64,000 nt of DNA, taken from positions 1 through 64,000 of the forward strand of contig NZ_PDYY01000009.1 of the NCBI RefSeq assembly GCF_002743255.1. The letters are read 5' to 3'. The position numbers were made by a program, and so were the translations under genes. Below, one piece after another: positions 34,859-44,314 of this stretch; position 1 is the first letter of the stretch, and every line of letters starts with the position of its first letter. Under the pieces are notes generated by a model. That model had not been told where the DNA came from. It did no database searches and was given only the letters and a program-made list of their open reading frames with translations. The stretch comes from Sporosarcina sp. P2. Lineage in GTDB: Bacteria > Bacillota > Bacilli > Bacillales_A > Planococcaceae.

Positions 34859-35623
34859 ATGAAAAAGGTTCGAATAGCAGGATTATCAGTTTTATTATCA
34901 GCGATGACTATGCTGACTTATATGTACGCCTTGGCCCATCGGAATCGTGTGCTTACCCATACATTATATAGTACATCGACCCCAACTAATAAATTGAACG
35001 TGTTCTTTATTTCAGATATCCATAAACGCAGTATTCCAAAGCGACTAATAGATGATTTGCGTACGCGTTCTATTGACGCAGTTATCGTAGGTGGGGATGT
35101 GGCGGAAGGGGGCGTGCCGATTGAGCGAATTGAACGCAATATGCGATTACTCGCTTCAATAGGACCGATTTTCTATATTTTTGGAAATAATGACCAAGAA
35201 GTAGGCACAGAAAATATACTACGTGTGATGAAACAAGTTGGTGGCAAAGTGTTGGTCAACAGTACTACATCAATACCGAACCATCCAGCTTTCGGCATAT
35301 GTGGATTGCAAGATCCGAATAACGGAAAAGTAGAGATCGATAAGGCGGTGGATTCTGCAAGCGGTTATGATCACCTGATCCTAGCTGTACATAATCCATC
35401 TTTTGTCCGAAAGTTTGAAGAGAATCGACAACCGGATTTATCTGTTGCCGGCCATACACATGGAGGTCAGATTAGACTTGGACCTTTTGGGATGCAAGAC
35501 CTTGGTTGCTTCGAGACGGTGGGAAACTGCGCGAAATTAATTAGTAACGGCTATGGAACGACAATGGTGCCGTTGCGTTTCGGTGCGAAACCTGAATGTC
35601 ATGTAGTGGAAGTTCATTACTAG
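34859..35623 (+). CDS. ypbG: Metallophosphoesterase, YpbG-like
   Basis: A 254-aa calcineurin-type phosphoesterase with an N-terminal membrane anchor (about 7-27). The metal-binding motifs are in order: FISDIHK (Asp/His), VGGDVAEGG (Asp), FGNNDQ (Asn of the GNH/D motif), AVHN (His) and GHTHGGQ (two His). The catalytic face should be outside the membrane. Substrate unknown. The start ATG 34859 has GGGAG 7 bases upstream. Synteny with B. subtilis ypbG supports the name. Confidence 0.85.
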   Translation: MKKVRIAGLSVLLSAMTMLTYMYALAHRNRVLTHTLYSTSTPTNKLNVFFISDIHKRSIPKRLIDDLRTRSIDAVIVGGDVAEGGVPIERIERNMRLLASIGPIFYIFGNNDQEVGTENILRVMKQVGGKVLVNSTTSIPNHPAFGICGLQDPNNGKVEIDKAVDSASGYDHLILAVHNPSFVRKFEENRQPDLSVAGHTHGGQIRLGPFGMQDLGCFETVGNCAKLISNGYGTTMVPLRFGAKPECHVVEVHY

Positions 35624-35651
35624 AACGCAAGAAATTAGGAGAGTAGATGTC

Positions 35652-36614
35652 ATGAATTCTGTAGATGCAGTAATTGTCGGGGGCGGTCCATGTGGCTTGT
35701 CAGCGGCAATTGAATTGCAAAATATCGGTTTGTCGGTAGTAGTGATCGAAAAAGGAAATATCGTGCATTCGATTTATAATTATCCGACCCACCAAACTTT
35801 TTTTAGTTCCAGCATGAAATTATCGATAGGCAAGACGCCATTCATTACAGCTGTAGATAAACCAAAACGTAATGATGCACTCGTGTATTATAGAACCGTT
35901 GCACAAATCGAAAACTTGCGGATCAACAGTCATGAGCGAGTGGAAGATATAAATAAGCAGCATGATAAATTTATCGTGACGACGAATAAAGCGGTCTATG
36001 ATGCGCAATATGTCGTGGTGGCAACAGGTTATTATGATCAACCTAATCGTTTACATGTCGAAGGAGAGAATTTGCCTACTGTCTATCACTACTTTAAAGA
36101 AGCGCATCCGTACTTCAATAAAAAAGTGACGGTCATTGGCGGGAAAAACTCTGCCGTTGACGCAGCGCTGGAATTACAACGTGCAGGTGCGCATGTAACT
36201 GTCGTTTATCGAAACGAAACGTATTCGAAAAGTGTAAAACCATGGATACTTCCTGGTTTTGATAGTTTGGTCCGTAATGGTCAAATCGATATGCATTTTA
36301 ACGCATATGTAACGAAAATCACTGAAAAACATGTCACTGTTCATAAACAAGGTACCCTCTTTAATCTTGAAAGTGACTATGTCTTTGCGATGATCGGCTA
36401 TCATCCCGATCATGCATTTTTACGTAAAATAGGAATTGAAGTAAATGAACAATCTGGACGGCCTGTTTTCAATGAAGAGTCGATGGAAACAAATATTGAT
36501 AATTTATTCATTGCGGGTGTTATTGCAGCGGGGAATAATGCCAATGAAATTTTTATCGAAAATGGACGATTCCATGGTGGAATGATTGCACAGTATATTG
36601 CACAAAATATGTGA
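35652..36614 (+). CDS. ypdA: Bacillithiol disulfide reductase YpdA (Bdr)
   Basis: A flavoprotein that uses NADPH to reduce bacillithiol disulfide. The 320-aa protein has an FAD-binding Rossmann motif at the start (AVIVGGGPCGLSAAIE, residues about 6-21), an NADPH-binding motif VTVIGGKNSAVDAALE (about 157-172), the conserved FFSSSMKLSIG segment, and a closing NANEIFIENGRFHGG. It lacks a CxxC redox pair, as expected for YpdA rather than thioredoxin reductase. It implies bacillithiol chemistry in this organism. Confidence 0.92.
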   Translation: MNSVDAVIVGGGPCGLSAAIELQNIGLSVVVIEKGNIVHSIYNYPTHQTFFSSSMKLSIGKTPFITAVDKPKRNDALVYYRTVAQIENLRINSHERVEDINKQHDKFIVTTNKAVYDAQYVVVATGYYDQPNRLHVEGENLPTVYHYFKEAHPYFNKKVTVIGGKNSAVDAALELQRAGAHVTVVYRNETYSKSVKPWILPGFDSLVRNGQIDMHFNAYVTKITEKHVTVHKQGTLFNLESDYVFAMIGYHPDHAFLRKIGIEVNEQSGRPVFNEESMETNIDNLFIAGVIAAGNNANEIFIENGRFHGGMIAQYIAQNM

Positions 36615-36619
36615 ATGGA

Positions 36620-36656
36620 TAAGTCGCTTACCTTACAGGTCAGGCGGCTTTTCTCA
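36620..36656 (+). terminator. Weak terminator after ypdA
   Basis: AAGTCGC (near 36620) pairs with GCGGCTT, with CCT/AGG inside, followed by TTCTC. It has one G-T pair and a short, interrupted U-tract, so it is only a possible terminator. Confidence 0.4.
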
Positions 36657-36694
36657 TATATGATGTGATATACTAGCGACATGAGGAGGCGCCT

Positions 36695-37375
36695 ATGTTT
36701 ATTTTACTGACAGTCGCAATAGCGCCGGCGCTGGCACTTTTTAGTTATTTGTATTTACGTAAGCAAATTGCTAAAGAGCCATCCAAAACGCTATTCCATG
36801 CATTCATTTACGGTGCAATCATGACATTTCCTATTTTGTTTATCCAGCATGTATTTGAAGAAGAGAATGTATTTGCTAATGAATTTTTCCGCAATGTCAT
36901 ATTTACGAGCAGTTTAGAGGAATTTTTTAAATGGATTATTATTTTTATTCTCGTATATAAAACCATTGAGTTTGAAGATGCCTATGATGGAATTTTATAT
37001 GGTGCGAGTGTCTCACTTGGATTCGCTACAGTAGAAAATATTTTATATTTACTATCTTTCGGTTTGGATACAGCATTTCTGCGTGCATTACTGCCTGTTT
37101 CAAGTCACGCATTATTTGGAGTCGTCATGGGCTATTATTTTGGTAAAGCTAAGTTTTCTGCTATGTCAGAAAAAGCAAAATGGATAGCTATTGCATGTTT
37201 GGCGCCATTGCTGCTTCATATACTGTACAATTCCATTTTATTCACGAATGATTATTGGCTGTATTTAATGATCCCATTTATGCTATTCCTATGGTGGTTT
37301 GGGCTGACACGAGTGAAGTACGCGCATACTTTTGCGATGCAACAATTCAGAAAACGAAATCAATCAAACTTTTAA
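36695..37375 (+). CDS. prsW: Intramembrane metalloprotease PrsW
   Basis: A 226-aa protease with about seven membrane helices. In B. subtilis it makes the first cut in the anti-sigma factor RsiW. Catalytic motifs are visible: SSLEEFFKW (EExxK-type, about residue 73), GFATVENILY (E/N in helix, about 108) and SSHALFGVVMGYY (His, about 145), plus a later His in LLLHILYN. No rsiW/sigW is in the window; the target here is unknown. ATG 36695 follows GAGGAGG. Confidence 0.92.
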   Translation: MFILLTVAIAPALALFSYLYLRKQIAKEPSKTLFHAFIYGAIMTFPILFIQHVFEEENVFANEFFRNVIFTSSLEEFFKWIIIFILVYKTIEFEDAYDGILYGASVSLGFATVENILYLLSFGLDTAFLRALLPVSSHALFGVVMGYYFGKAKFSAMSEKAKWIAIACLAPLLLHILYNSILFTNDYWLYLMIPFMLFLWWFGLTRVKYAHTFAMQQFRKRNQSNF

Positions 37376-37377
37376 GA

Positions 37378-37408
37378 AATCCATCTGAGTTTATCAGATG
37401 GATTTTTT
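37378..37408 (+). terminator. Terminator after prsW
   Basis: AAATCCATCTGA (37378-37389 counted with the loop edge), loop GTTTA, TCAGATGGATTTTTT to 37408. An 8-bp GC-containing core flanked by A/T pairs with a six-T run. Confidence 0.9.
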
Positions 37409-37473
37409 GCCTTATAAAATACTCGAAATTGGACAAACTACGAGGAAGCACAATTTTATGGAGGTGGATGTCT

Positions 37474-38271
37474 ATGAAGCGAATTACAAAACGCTTCCTA
37501 TTTTTATTACTGGCAGGCATCATGATGTTTTCTTTCTTTGCGAGTCATAGTGAAGCGTTCAGTGGACGTGATTTGGCAAAAGGTGCAAAAGGAGATGACG
37601 TCATTGAATTGCAAGCAAGACTTCAATATATCGGTTTCTATCATGGGGAGATTGATGGTAATTTCGGTTTTGGGACTTACTGGGCATTACGTAATTTTCA
37701 AGAACAATACGGTTTACCACTAGACGGGATTGCCGGTAAAAGTACCCAGAAAAAATTGCGAGGAATTACAGATTACGATGAAAAGTATGTAAAAGGACAG
37801 ATTGCGAAAGGAAACCAATTTACCTATTACGGCGGTCAGTCACTAGAATCTCAAGTGAAAAAGGGAAGTGCCCCACACAAGAAGTCGCAAACCCAAATGC
37901 AAGCACCGCCTAAATATACTGATCAAGATATTAATTTATTAGCCAATGCAGTGTACGGTGAAGCTCGTGGCGAACCATACGAAGGACAAGTAGCGGTAGC
38001 GGCAGTTATTTTAAACCGTGTCGAACATCCAGATTTTCCCGATTCAATTGGTGGTGTCATCTTTCAACCAGGAGCGTTTACTGCAGTTGCGGATGGACAG
38101 ATTTGGTTGACACCGAATCAGCGTGCGAAAGAAGCGGTTATCGATGCAATCAACGGTTGGGATCCTTCTGAAAATGCAATTTACTATTTCAATCCAATCA
38201 CAGCTACTAGTAAATGGATTTGGTCAAGGCCACAAATTAAGAAAATCGGTTTACACATATTTTGTGACTAA
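37474..38271 (+). CDS. sleB: Spore cortex-lytic enzyme SleB
   Basis: A lytic transglycosylase that degrades spore cortex peptidoglycan containing muramic lactam during germination. The 265-aa precursor has a signal peptide (about 1-30, FLFLLLAGIMMFSFFASHSEA), a peptidoglycan-binding domain (about 33-95; GDDVIELQARLQYIGFYHGEIDGNFG) and the SleB hydrolase_2 domain (about 150-265) with catalytic Glu in NAVYGEARGEP and the final TATSKWIWSRP. ATG 37474 follows GGAGGTGG; an open frame upstream overlaps prsW in another frame and is not coding. It pairs with ypeB. Confidence 0.95.
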   Translation: MKRITKRFLFLLLAGIMMFSFFASHSEAFSGRDLAKGAKGDDVIELQARLQYIGFYHGEIDGNFGFGTYWALRNFQEQYGLPLDGIAGKSTQKKLRGITDYDEKYVKGQIAKGNQFTYYGGQSLESQVKKGSAPHKKSQTQMQAPPKYTDQDINLLANAVYGEARGEPYEGQVAVAAVILNRVEHPDFPDSIGGVIFQPGAFTAVADGQIWLTPNQRAKEAVIDAINGWDPSENAIYYFNPITATSKWIWSRPQIKKIGLHIFCD

Positions 38272-38293
38272 TAGAAAGGAGACCTAGCTTATT

Positions 38294-39577
38294 ATGAAAC
38301 GAATGATTTTCATTCTGACCTATTCATTTATTGTATTGGGAATATATACGTTTGGAACGGTACGTGAAAATGAAGAATTATCAATCGCGTTGAATGGCCA
38401 GTATTCCAAAAGTATGACAGATGCTTCACAAAAGCTTGGTGAATTGGAAGAAGCGGTAAACAAGTCATTGCTTTTTGAGGATCAAAAAAGTTCAGCAAAG
38501 GAAAGAGAAGATATTTGGCGTTTATCTTCAGATATTAAGTCATCCATTTCCGCACTACCTGTAGATGAAAGTTTCTCTACTTCCTGGATGAATTATTTAG
38601 GAAGGCTAGGAAATTTCGCAAAGGAATCTACAGAGAATGGCGACCCTGACAAATATTACGGCGTGATGCAACGCGCTTCAGAAAATCTGGATGAACTAAC
38701 GAGTGAATGGCAGTTGGCGACGAAGGATATGTTTTCAAGTAAAATGTCGATTAGTAACTGGGAAAAAAAGTTGCGTGACTCACCTGATGGTAAGGCGAAT
38801 TGGTCGAAAATGGGAGAGTCTGTCATGGGATATACAGAAGCGGTATTCCCTTTAACGGCTAGTGAGTCCGATGCCCAGAAGAAAAAAGAGTTGCGTGATA
38901 TTAAAGAAAAGAAAATTAGCGAGGACGAGGCAATTCAGAAATTCAAAAAGCTTCTGCCGACTGTTTCCAATGATATCATTGCGGCGGAAAGAAGTAGAAA
39001 AGGTGCCCCATATCCATTTTATCATATCCGTTATGCAGAAAATTCATCAATCGGTTATATAGATATCACTGAAAAAGGTGGGCATGTTCTGTCATATCTC
39101 ATGGAGCGGCGCATGGGTAAGCCTACAGTATCGTATGAAGAGTTAGAGAAGTTGGCTAATGAGTTTTTAAAGAAGGCTGATTATACGGATTTGGTTTTGG
39201 AAGAGGCTAGAGAGAATGATAACGCGTGGCATTTTGTTTTCGTTCGGGTACATCCTGAAAATGAAGCCAAAGTATTCTCTGATCCAATTCATATCAAATT
39301 AGCGAAAGACAACGGCGAAGTGATCGGTTTGGATGCATCGGAATACATTCGTAAAGAGCAACCGAAACCACAGCCTATTCGTACAGCGGAGTGGCACACG
39401 TTCTTCAGACCAGATGTTACCGTAATGGCTCAGGAGCTTGCCTACGTAGAAAATAGTCAAATGGAGCAACGCCTTGCGCATTATTTAACAGTCGTTTCAG
39501 GAAAAGAGAACCTGGAGACATATAAGATTCTCGTTGACACGGAGACATTAGAAGTGATTACGACGGAAAAACAATAA
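38294..39577 (+). CDS. ypeB: Germination protein YpeB
   Basis: Needed for SleB localisation and stability in the spore. The 427-aa product has an N-terminal membrane anchor (about 5-22), a coiled helical region (about 30-190) and C-terminal PepSY-like repeats (about 195-425; EKGGHVLSYLMERR, DNGEVIGLDASEY, ETLEVITTE). It is slightly shorter than B. subtilis YpeB (about 450). It follows sleB by 22 bases and RBS AAAGGAGA is seen. Confidence 0.92.
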   Translation: MKRMIFILTYSFIVLGIYTFGTVRENEELSIALNGQYSKSMTDASQKLGELEEAVNKSLLFEDQKSSAKEREDIWRLSSDIKSSISALPVDESFSTSWMNYLGRLGNFAKESTENGDPDKYYGVMQRASENLDELTSEWQLATKDMFSSKMSISNWEKKLRDSPDGKANWSKMGESVMGYTEAVFPLTASESDAQKKKELRDIKEKKISEDEAIQKFKKLLPTVSNDIIAAERSRKGAPYPFYHIRYAENSSIGYIDITEKGGHVLSYLMERRMGKPTVSYEELEKLANEFLKKADYTDLVLEEARENDNAWHFVFVRVHPENEAKVFSDPIHIKLAKDNGEVIGLDASEYIRKEQPKPQPIRTAEWHTFFRPDVTVMAQELAYVENSQMEQRLAHYLTVVSGKENLETYKILVDTETLEVITTEKQ

Positions 39578-39641
39578 AAAGATTGGAAAAATTTACTCCA
39601 CATGACATAATGAAAGAATAGGACGAATGGCAGGTGGAGAA

Positions 39642-40283
39642 ATGAGACTAAGTATCGGGACAGTATTAACGTTAGAGAAAGATTATACGGAGGAATCGGA
39701 AAAATTCAAATGTCGTGTAGTGGATATTGAAGATGACGAGCACTTCATGATGGATTACCCTATCAATATAATGACGGGTAAAACAGCGTTCTTCATAGAT
39801 GGTACGCAGCTTCTCGTGACATTTGTAGATGAGTATAAGATGTCTTATGCCTTTCGTACGGAAGTGCATAGCCGGGTCAATCAAACGATACCTATGCTTA
39901 AACTGAAATATCCCGGTGATAAGCAATTGATTAAAATCCAAAGAAGAGAATTTGTTCGTGTTGACACGTCATTGGACGTGGCATTACAGGCAGACTCCTC
40001 AACGTTGCAATTGGTGTCAATGGATATTAGCGCTGGCGGATTGGCAGTCAATATGAAAAATCATGATTATTTCCCACGAAATACTGAAGTGAAATTATTG
40101 ATCGTTTTGTATTTCTCGAAAACAGAAATCAAATATGTGTCATGTAAAGCAAGAGTAGTACGAAACTGGGAAAGTGAGAAGCGTAGATTGAGCTCTTTCA
40201 CGTTTGATGAAATAGATGATAAAGATCGACAACACATTATCCGCTATTGCTTTGAACGACAATTAGAATTACGAAATAGCTAA
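39642..40283 (+). CDS. ypfA: PilZ-domain c-di-GMP receptor / flagellar brake (YpfA, DgrA-like)
   Basis: A 213-aa YcgR-type protein: N-terminal YcgR-N domain (about 1-95) and C-terminal PilZ domain (about 98-210). The c-di-GMP-binding residues are present as QRREFVRVD (RxxxR, about 102-108) and DISAGGLAV (D/NxSxxG, about 135). By established knowledge such proteins slow flagellar rotation when c-di-GMP is high. The cell also carries cheR in this window. Start ATG 39642 has AGGTGGAG upstream. The terminator begins at the stop codon. Confidence 0.9.
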   Translation: MRLSIGTVLTLEKDYTEESEKFKCRVVDIEDDEHFMMDYPINIMTGKTAFFIDGTQLLVTFVDEYKMSYAFRTEVHSRVNQTIPMLKLKYPGDKQLIKIQRREFVRVDTSLDVALQADSSTLQLVSMDISAGGLAVNMKNHDYFPRNTEVKLLIVLYFSKTEIKYVSCKARVVRNWESEKRRLSSFTFDEIDDKDRQHIIRYCFERQLELRNS

Positions 40284-40318
40284 AGGAAAAGTCTGTCGAG
40301 AGCAGACTTTTCCTTTTT
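40282..40318 (+). terminator. Terminator after ypfA
   Basis: AAAGGAAAAGTCTG (40282-40295), loop TCGAGAG, CAGACTTTTCCTTT (40303-40316), then TT. The first arm starts inside the ypfA stop codon. An extended -10 TGGTACAAT (40324-40332) for cmk follows directly. Confidence 0.9.
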
Positions 40319-40359
40319 GCTTATGGTACAATAAAGGCGTAAATGGAGGGATTTTCATC

Positions 40360-41037
40360 ATGACAGCTGGAATGAGAATTGCAATTGATGGTCCTGCAGC
40401 GGCAGGGAAAAGTACAATTGCTAAATTAGTAGCCAAAAAATTAGGATATACGTATATCGATACAGGAGCCATGTATCGTGCCATTACTTACAAAGTACTT
40501 CAAAACAACATAGATCCACATAATGAGGAAGATATTTCAAAGTTGATCGCCCAAACGGAAATCGAATTACAACCGGACGGACACGTGCAAAAAGTGTTGC
40601 TCGATGGTATTGAAGTAACCGATGCGATCCGTTCACACGAAGTGACGACAAATGTTTCAGCGATAGCGGCGTTGACAACTGTCCGTGAACTCTTGGTAGC
40701 TAAACAACAGAGTCTTGCAGCGGAATCCTCCGTTGTAATGGATGGTAGAGATATTGGTACTGCCGTTTTGCCTAAAGCTGAACTAAAAATCTTCATGACA
40801 GCTTCTGTAGAAGAGCGTGCACAGCGTCGTTTACTAGAAGAACAAAAGCGTGGAATGAAATCGGATTATGAAACGTTGAAAAAAGAAATTAGCGAGAGAG
40901 ATCAAGCAGATAGCGAACGTGAAATTTCTCCATTAAAAAAAGCAGAAGATGCGATTACAATTGATACAACAGGGAAGACAATAGAAGAAGTGACAAATAG
41001 TATTGTCGAATATGCCGAAAAGAGGTTAGCTCAATGA
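40360..41037 (+). CDS. cmk: Cytidylate kinase
   Basis: Phosphorylates CMP and dCMP. The 225-aa P-loop kinase has GPAAAGKST (about residues 10-18), the DTGAMYRAIT NMP-site motif, DGRDIGTAVLP and the lid RDQADSERE. The RBS GGAGGG lies 9 bases ahead. It overlaps plsC by 4 bases (ATGA), so nucleotide and phospholipid precursor genes are co-translated. Confidence 0.96.
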   Translation: MTAGMRIAIDGPAAAGKSTIAKLVAKKLGYTYIDTGAMYRAITYKVLQNNIDPHNEEDISKLIAQTEIELQPDGHVQKVLLDGIEVTDAIRSHEVTTNVSAIAALTTVRELLVAKQQSLAAESSVVMDGRDIGTAVLPKAELKIFMTASVEERAQRRLLEEQKRGMKSDYETLKKEISERDQADSEREISPLKKAEDAITIDTTGKTIEEVTNSIVEYAEKRLAQ

Positions 41038-41618
41038 ATTTATATCCACTTGGCAAATTTTTGATTAGTACTGTTTGCTTTCCACTTTATCGAATCAAAG
41101 TAATCGGAAAAGAAAACTTTCCTAAAGAGGGTGGAGTGCTTTTATGCACGAATCATATCGATAATCTAGATCCCCCTATAGTCGGAATTACAAGTCCAAG
41201 AACGGTTCATTTTATGGCCAAAGAAGAGCTGTTTGATATGCCTATTCTTAAAACGGTGTTACCAAAAGTACAGGCATATCCTGTAAAGCGCGGTATGAGT
41301 GACCGAGAAGCATTCCGTAAAACCATTAAACTCTTACGTGAAGACAAAGTAGTAGGCTTATTCCCTGAAGGAACTAGAAGCAAAACGGGGGAGATTGGAA
41401 AAGGTTTGGCAGGTGCAGGGTTCTTTGCGTTAAAAGGTGGAGATGCTAAAGTCGTCCCTTGCGCAATCATCGGTCCGTATAAAGCCTTTTCGCAACTGAA
41501 AGTCGTGTACGGGGAAGCTATGGATATGACACCTTATCGTGATAGAAAAGCATCTGCCGAAGAGGTAACGGAAGCAATTATGGCAGAGATATCCAAGTTG
41601 ATTGAACAGTATAAATAA
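41034..41618 (+). CDS. plsC: 1-acyl-sn-glycerol-3-phosphate acyltransferase
   Basis: Adds the second acyl chain to make phosphatidic acid at the membrane. The 194-aa protein shows the HX4D catalytic motif in TNHIDNLDPP (about residue 40), the FPEGTRSKTGEIGKGLAGAG substrate loop (about 107-126), and a short N-terminal hydrophobic stretch. It sits between cmk and the S1-protein gene, as in many Bacillales. Confidence 0.92.
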   Translation: MNLYPLGKFLISTVCFPLYRIKVIGKENFPKEGGVLLCTNHIDNLDPPIVGITSPRTVHFMAKEELFDMPILKTVLPKVQAYPVKRGMSDREAFRKTIKLLREDKVVGLFPEGTRSKTGEIGKGLAGAGFFALKGGDAKVVPCAIIGPYKAFSQLKVVYGEAMDMTPYRDRKASAEEVTEAIMAEISKLIEQYK

Positions 41619-41697
41619 AAGAATAAGTGCAATTTTTTGTTTTTAAGTCTCAATTCGCATAATATAGAGATAGGATCATTATGGAGGAGGACTACAT

Positions 41698-42847
41698 ATG
41701 ACTGAAGAGATGAATATGGATGAAGTTAAAGAATACGGTGAAGGTGCACACGTAACGGGTGTAGTGACAAAGGTTGAAGAGAAATCAGTGACTGTTGAAA
41801 TCGCTGGCGCTCCGTTTGATGGTGTGATTCCGATCAGTGAACTTTCCAGCTTGCATATTGAAAAAGCAGCGGATGCAGTCTCAATCGGTGACGAATTACA
41901 ATTGGCGATTACTAAGGTAGAGGATGAGATGTATGTCTTGTCTAAGCGTCAAGTAGATGCAGAAAATGCATGGGATTCACTAGAAGAGAAATTTGAAAGT
42001 GGCGAAATCATCGAGACAGAAGTAAAGGACGTAGTAAAGGGCGGACTGGTTGTCGACCTTGGCGTTCGCGGTTTTATTCCAGCTTCTTTAGTAGAAGATC
42101 ACTTCGTTGAATCGTTTGATGATTATAAAGGACGCACGATGACATTTAAAATTGTTGAAATGGATAAAGAAAAGAACCGCTTAATCTTGTCTCACCGTGC
42201 GGTTGTTCAAGCACAAAATGAGCAGAAAAAGGAAGCCGCACTTTCTGAAATTCAAGAAGGTGACATTCTTGACGGTACAGTACAACGTATCGCTTCATTT
42301 GGTGCTTTCGTTGATATCGGTGGCGTAGATGGTTTGGTACACATTTCACAAATTTCACACGGACATATTGAAAGCGTGTCAGATGTGTTGAAAGAAGGCG
42401 ATGAGATCCAAGTCAAAGTGTTGTCTGTTGACCGTGATGCGGAACGCGTATCTTTATCCATTAAAGATACATTACCTGGACCATGGGAAAATATTGAAGA
42501 AAAAGCAGAAGTCGGCTCTGTACTGGATGGCACAGTAAAACGTCTTGTAGCCTATGGTGCATTCGTCGAGATTTTGCCAGGCGTAGGAAGGACTCGTTCA
42601 CATCTCACGTATTGCACATGAGCATATCGGAACCCCACAAGAGGTACTTGAAGAAGGCCAGACTATACAAGTAAAAGTATTAGACGTGAATCCACAGGAA
42701 AAACGCATTTCATTGAGCATTAAAGATCTTATTGAAAAACCGCAAGAAGCACGTGAAGAAAACTTTAGTTATGAAATGCCAGAAGAAACAACTGGCTTCT
42801 CTTTAGGAGATGTCATCGGTGATCAACTGAAGAAATTCCAAAAATAA
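41698..42847 (+). pseudogene. rpsA: 30S ribosomal protein S1 homolog with single-base frameshift
   Basis: The gene encodes a 382-residue S1 family protein (B. subtilis YpfD) if one extra G is removed. Four S1 RNA-binding repeats are visible (about residues 15-85, 100-175, 188-260, 275-345), with [32 protein letters not shown] as the first. The frame from ATG 41698 runs to EILPGV, then reads GTA-GGA-AGG where GTA-GAA-GGA-CTC is expected, and stops at 42621. The other frame continues [14 protein letters not shown] and on to a normal end (KKFQK, stop 42845-42847). The insertion is at 42586/42587. It may be a real mutation or an assembly error; no slippery heptamer is seen. RBS GGAGGAG is strong. 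Confidence 0.88.
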
Positions 42848-42895
42848 ACGTCAGATTGTGATAAGCTAGCCACAAATGATAAATAAGCTTAACTG

Positions 42896-42932
42896 GAATG
42901 ATGATGCTTTCATATGCATCATCATTCTTTTT
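42896..42932 (+). terminator. Terminator after the S1 gene
   Basis: GAATGATGATGC (42896-42907) pairs with GCATCATCATTC (42916-42927), 8-base loop, TTTTTG follows. Confidence 0.9.
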
Positions 42933-42977
42933 GTGTATAATATTCAAAGATAGGTCGGAAGGGTGTTATGAAAGAAA

Positions 42978-44288
42978 ATGAAAAAACCAACAGTAGCAAT
43001 CGTAGGAAGACCAAACGTCGGTAAGTCGACAATCTTTAACCGGATCGTAGGCGAAAGAATTTCTATCGTAGAAGACGTTGCCGGTGTAACGCGGGATCGT
43101 ATATACAGCGCAGCCGAATGGTTGAATTATGAATTTAACTTAATCGATACAGGCGGTATTGAACTGAGTAATGAACCATTACTTGACCAAATTCGCATGC
43201 AGGCTGAAATTGCCATTGAGGAAGCAGATGTCATCATCTTTTTGACGAATGGCAGAGATGGTGTGACAGATTCAGATGAACAAGTAGCACGTATGCTGTA
43301 TAAAACGAATAAGCCAGTCGTATTGGCAGTGAATAAAGTAGATAATCCAGAGATGAGAGATATGGTCTATGATTTTTACTCACTTGGATTTGGCGAACCG
43401 TATCCACTCTCAGGATCACACGGTCTAGGACTTGGTGATTTATTGGATGCAGTCGCAGAAAGCTTTAAAGATATGAACTTAGAGGAAGAGGAAGATGATT
43501 CCATCAAGTTCTGTTTAATTGGACGTCCGAATGTCGGGAAATCGTCACTTGTTAACGCTTTACTAGGTGAAGAGCGTGTCATCGTAAGTGATATCGCCGG
43601 AACGACAACTGATGCGATTGACTCTACAAAAGTAGTAGATGGACAAGAATTTAAAATTATCGATACAGCGGGAATGCGTAAAAAAGGGAAGGTATACGAA
43701 AACACAGAGAAATATAGTGTATTACGTGCCTTAAAAGCAATAGACCGCTCCGATGTCGTATTGATTGTCATGAACGCAGAAGAAGGTATTCGTGAACAGG
43801 ACAAACGTGTAGCCGGCTTTGCCGAAGAAGCAGGAAAAGGTGTCATGTTTGTTGTCAATAAGTGGGATACGCTTGAAAAAGACGATAAGACGATGAATAA
43901 TTTCATCGATGATATTCGCGATCAGTTTAGATTTCTCGACTATGCCCCTATTTTCTTTGTTTCAGCTAAAACAAAGCAACGTGTGCATACATTATTCTCC
44001 AATATCCAATTGATCAGTGAAAATCATGCGATGCGTATTCAGTCGAGTGTCTTGAATGAGGTAGTGGAAGATGCAGTGGCGCGAAATCCTGCACCTGCAG
44101 ACAAAGGGCGTCGTTTGCGGATTTATTATGCAACACAAGTTGCTGTGAAGCCACCGACATTCGTGGTCTTTGTCAACGAACCCGAACTTATGCACTTTTC
44201 TTATGAACGTTTTTTACAGAACAGATTACGTGAAGCCTTTGGATTTGAAGGAACACCAATCCGTTTAATTACAAGAGCGAGAACTTAA
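42978..44288 (+). CDS. der: GTPase Der (EngA)
   Basis: An essential 50S-ribosome assembly GTPase with two G domains. The 436-aa protein has [13 protein letters not shown] (about 9-21) with DTAGG-type DTGGI, NKVD (first domain), [14 protein letters not shown] (about 182-195) with [10 protein letters not shown] and NKWD (second domain), and a C-terminal KH-like domain (about 350-436). ATG 42978 gives the family N-terminus but its site is poor; the better AAGGG at 42958-42963 sits 14 bases away, directly before an out-of-frame ATG at 42968. Confidence 0.96.
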   Translation: MKKPTVAIVGRPNVGKSTIFNRIVGERISIVEDVAGVTRDRIYSAAEWLNYEFNLIDTGGIELSNEPLLDQIRMQAEIAIEEADVIIFLTNGRDGVTDSDEQVARMLYKTNKPVVLAVNKVDNPEMRDMVYDFYSLGFGEPYPLSGSHGLGLGDLLDAVAESFKDMNLEEEEDDSIKFCLIGRPNVGKSSLVNALLGEERVIVSDIAGTTTDAIDSTKVVDGQEFKIIDTAGMRKKGKVYENTEKYSVLRALKAIDRSDVVLIVMNAEEGIREQDKRVAGFAEEAGKGVMFVVNKWDTLEKDDKTMNNFIDDIRDQFRFLDYAPIFFVSAKTKQRVHTLFSNIQLISENHAMRIQSSVLNEVVEDAVARNPAPADKGRRLRIYYATQVAVKPPTFVVFVNEPELMHFSYERFLQNRLREAFGFEGTPIRLITRART

Positions 44289-44314
44289 CTACGTAAATAG
44301 AAAGGGTGGAGGTA

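Noticed and set aside
37255-37473. Upstream extension of the sleB reading frame into prsW
   Set aside because: The extension reads prsW in another frame; the signal peptide and ribosome-binding site place the start at 37474.
42587-42621. Programmed frameshift in the S1 gene
   Set aside because: No slippery sequence, internal Shine-Dalgarno-like stimulator or downstream structure was evident; a plain one-base insertion explains it.
43376-43906. 176-codon open frame on the minus strand inside der
   Set aside because: Antisense shadow of the Der GTPase; Ser/Thr-rich composition typical of such shadows.
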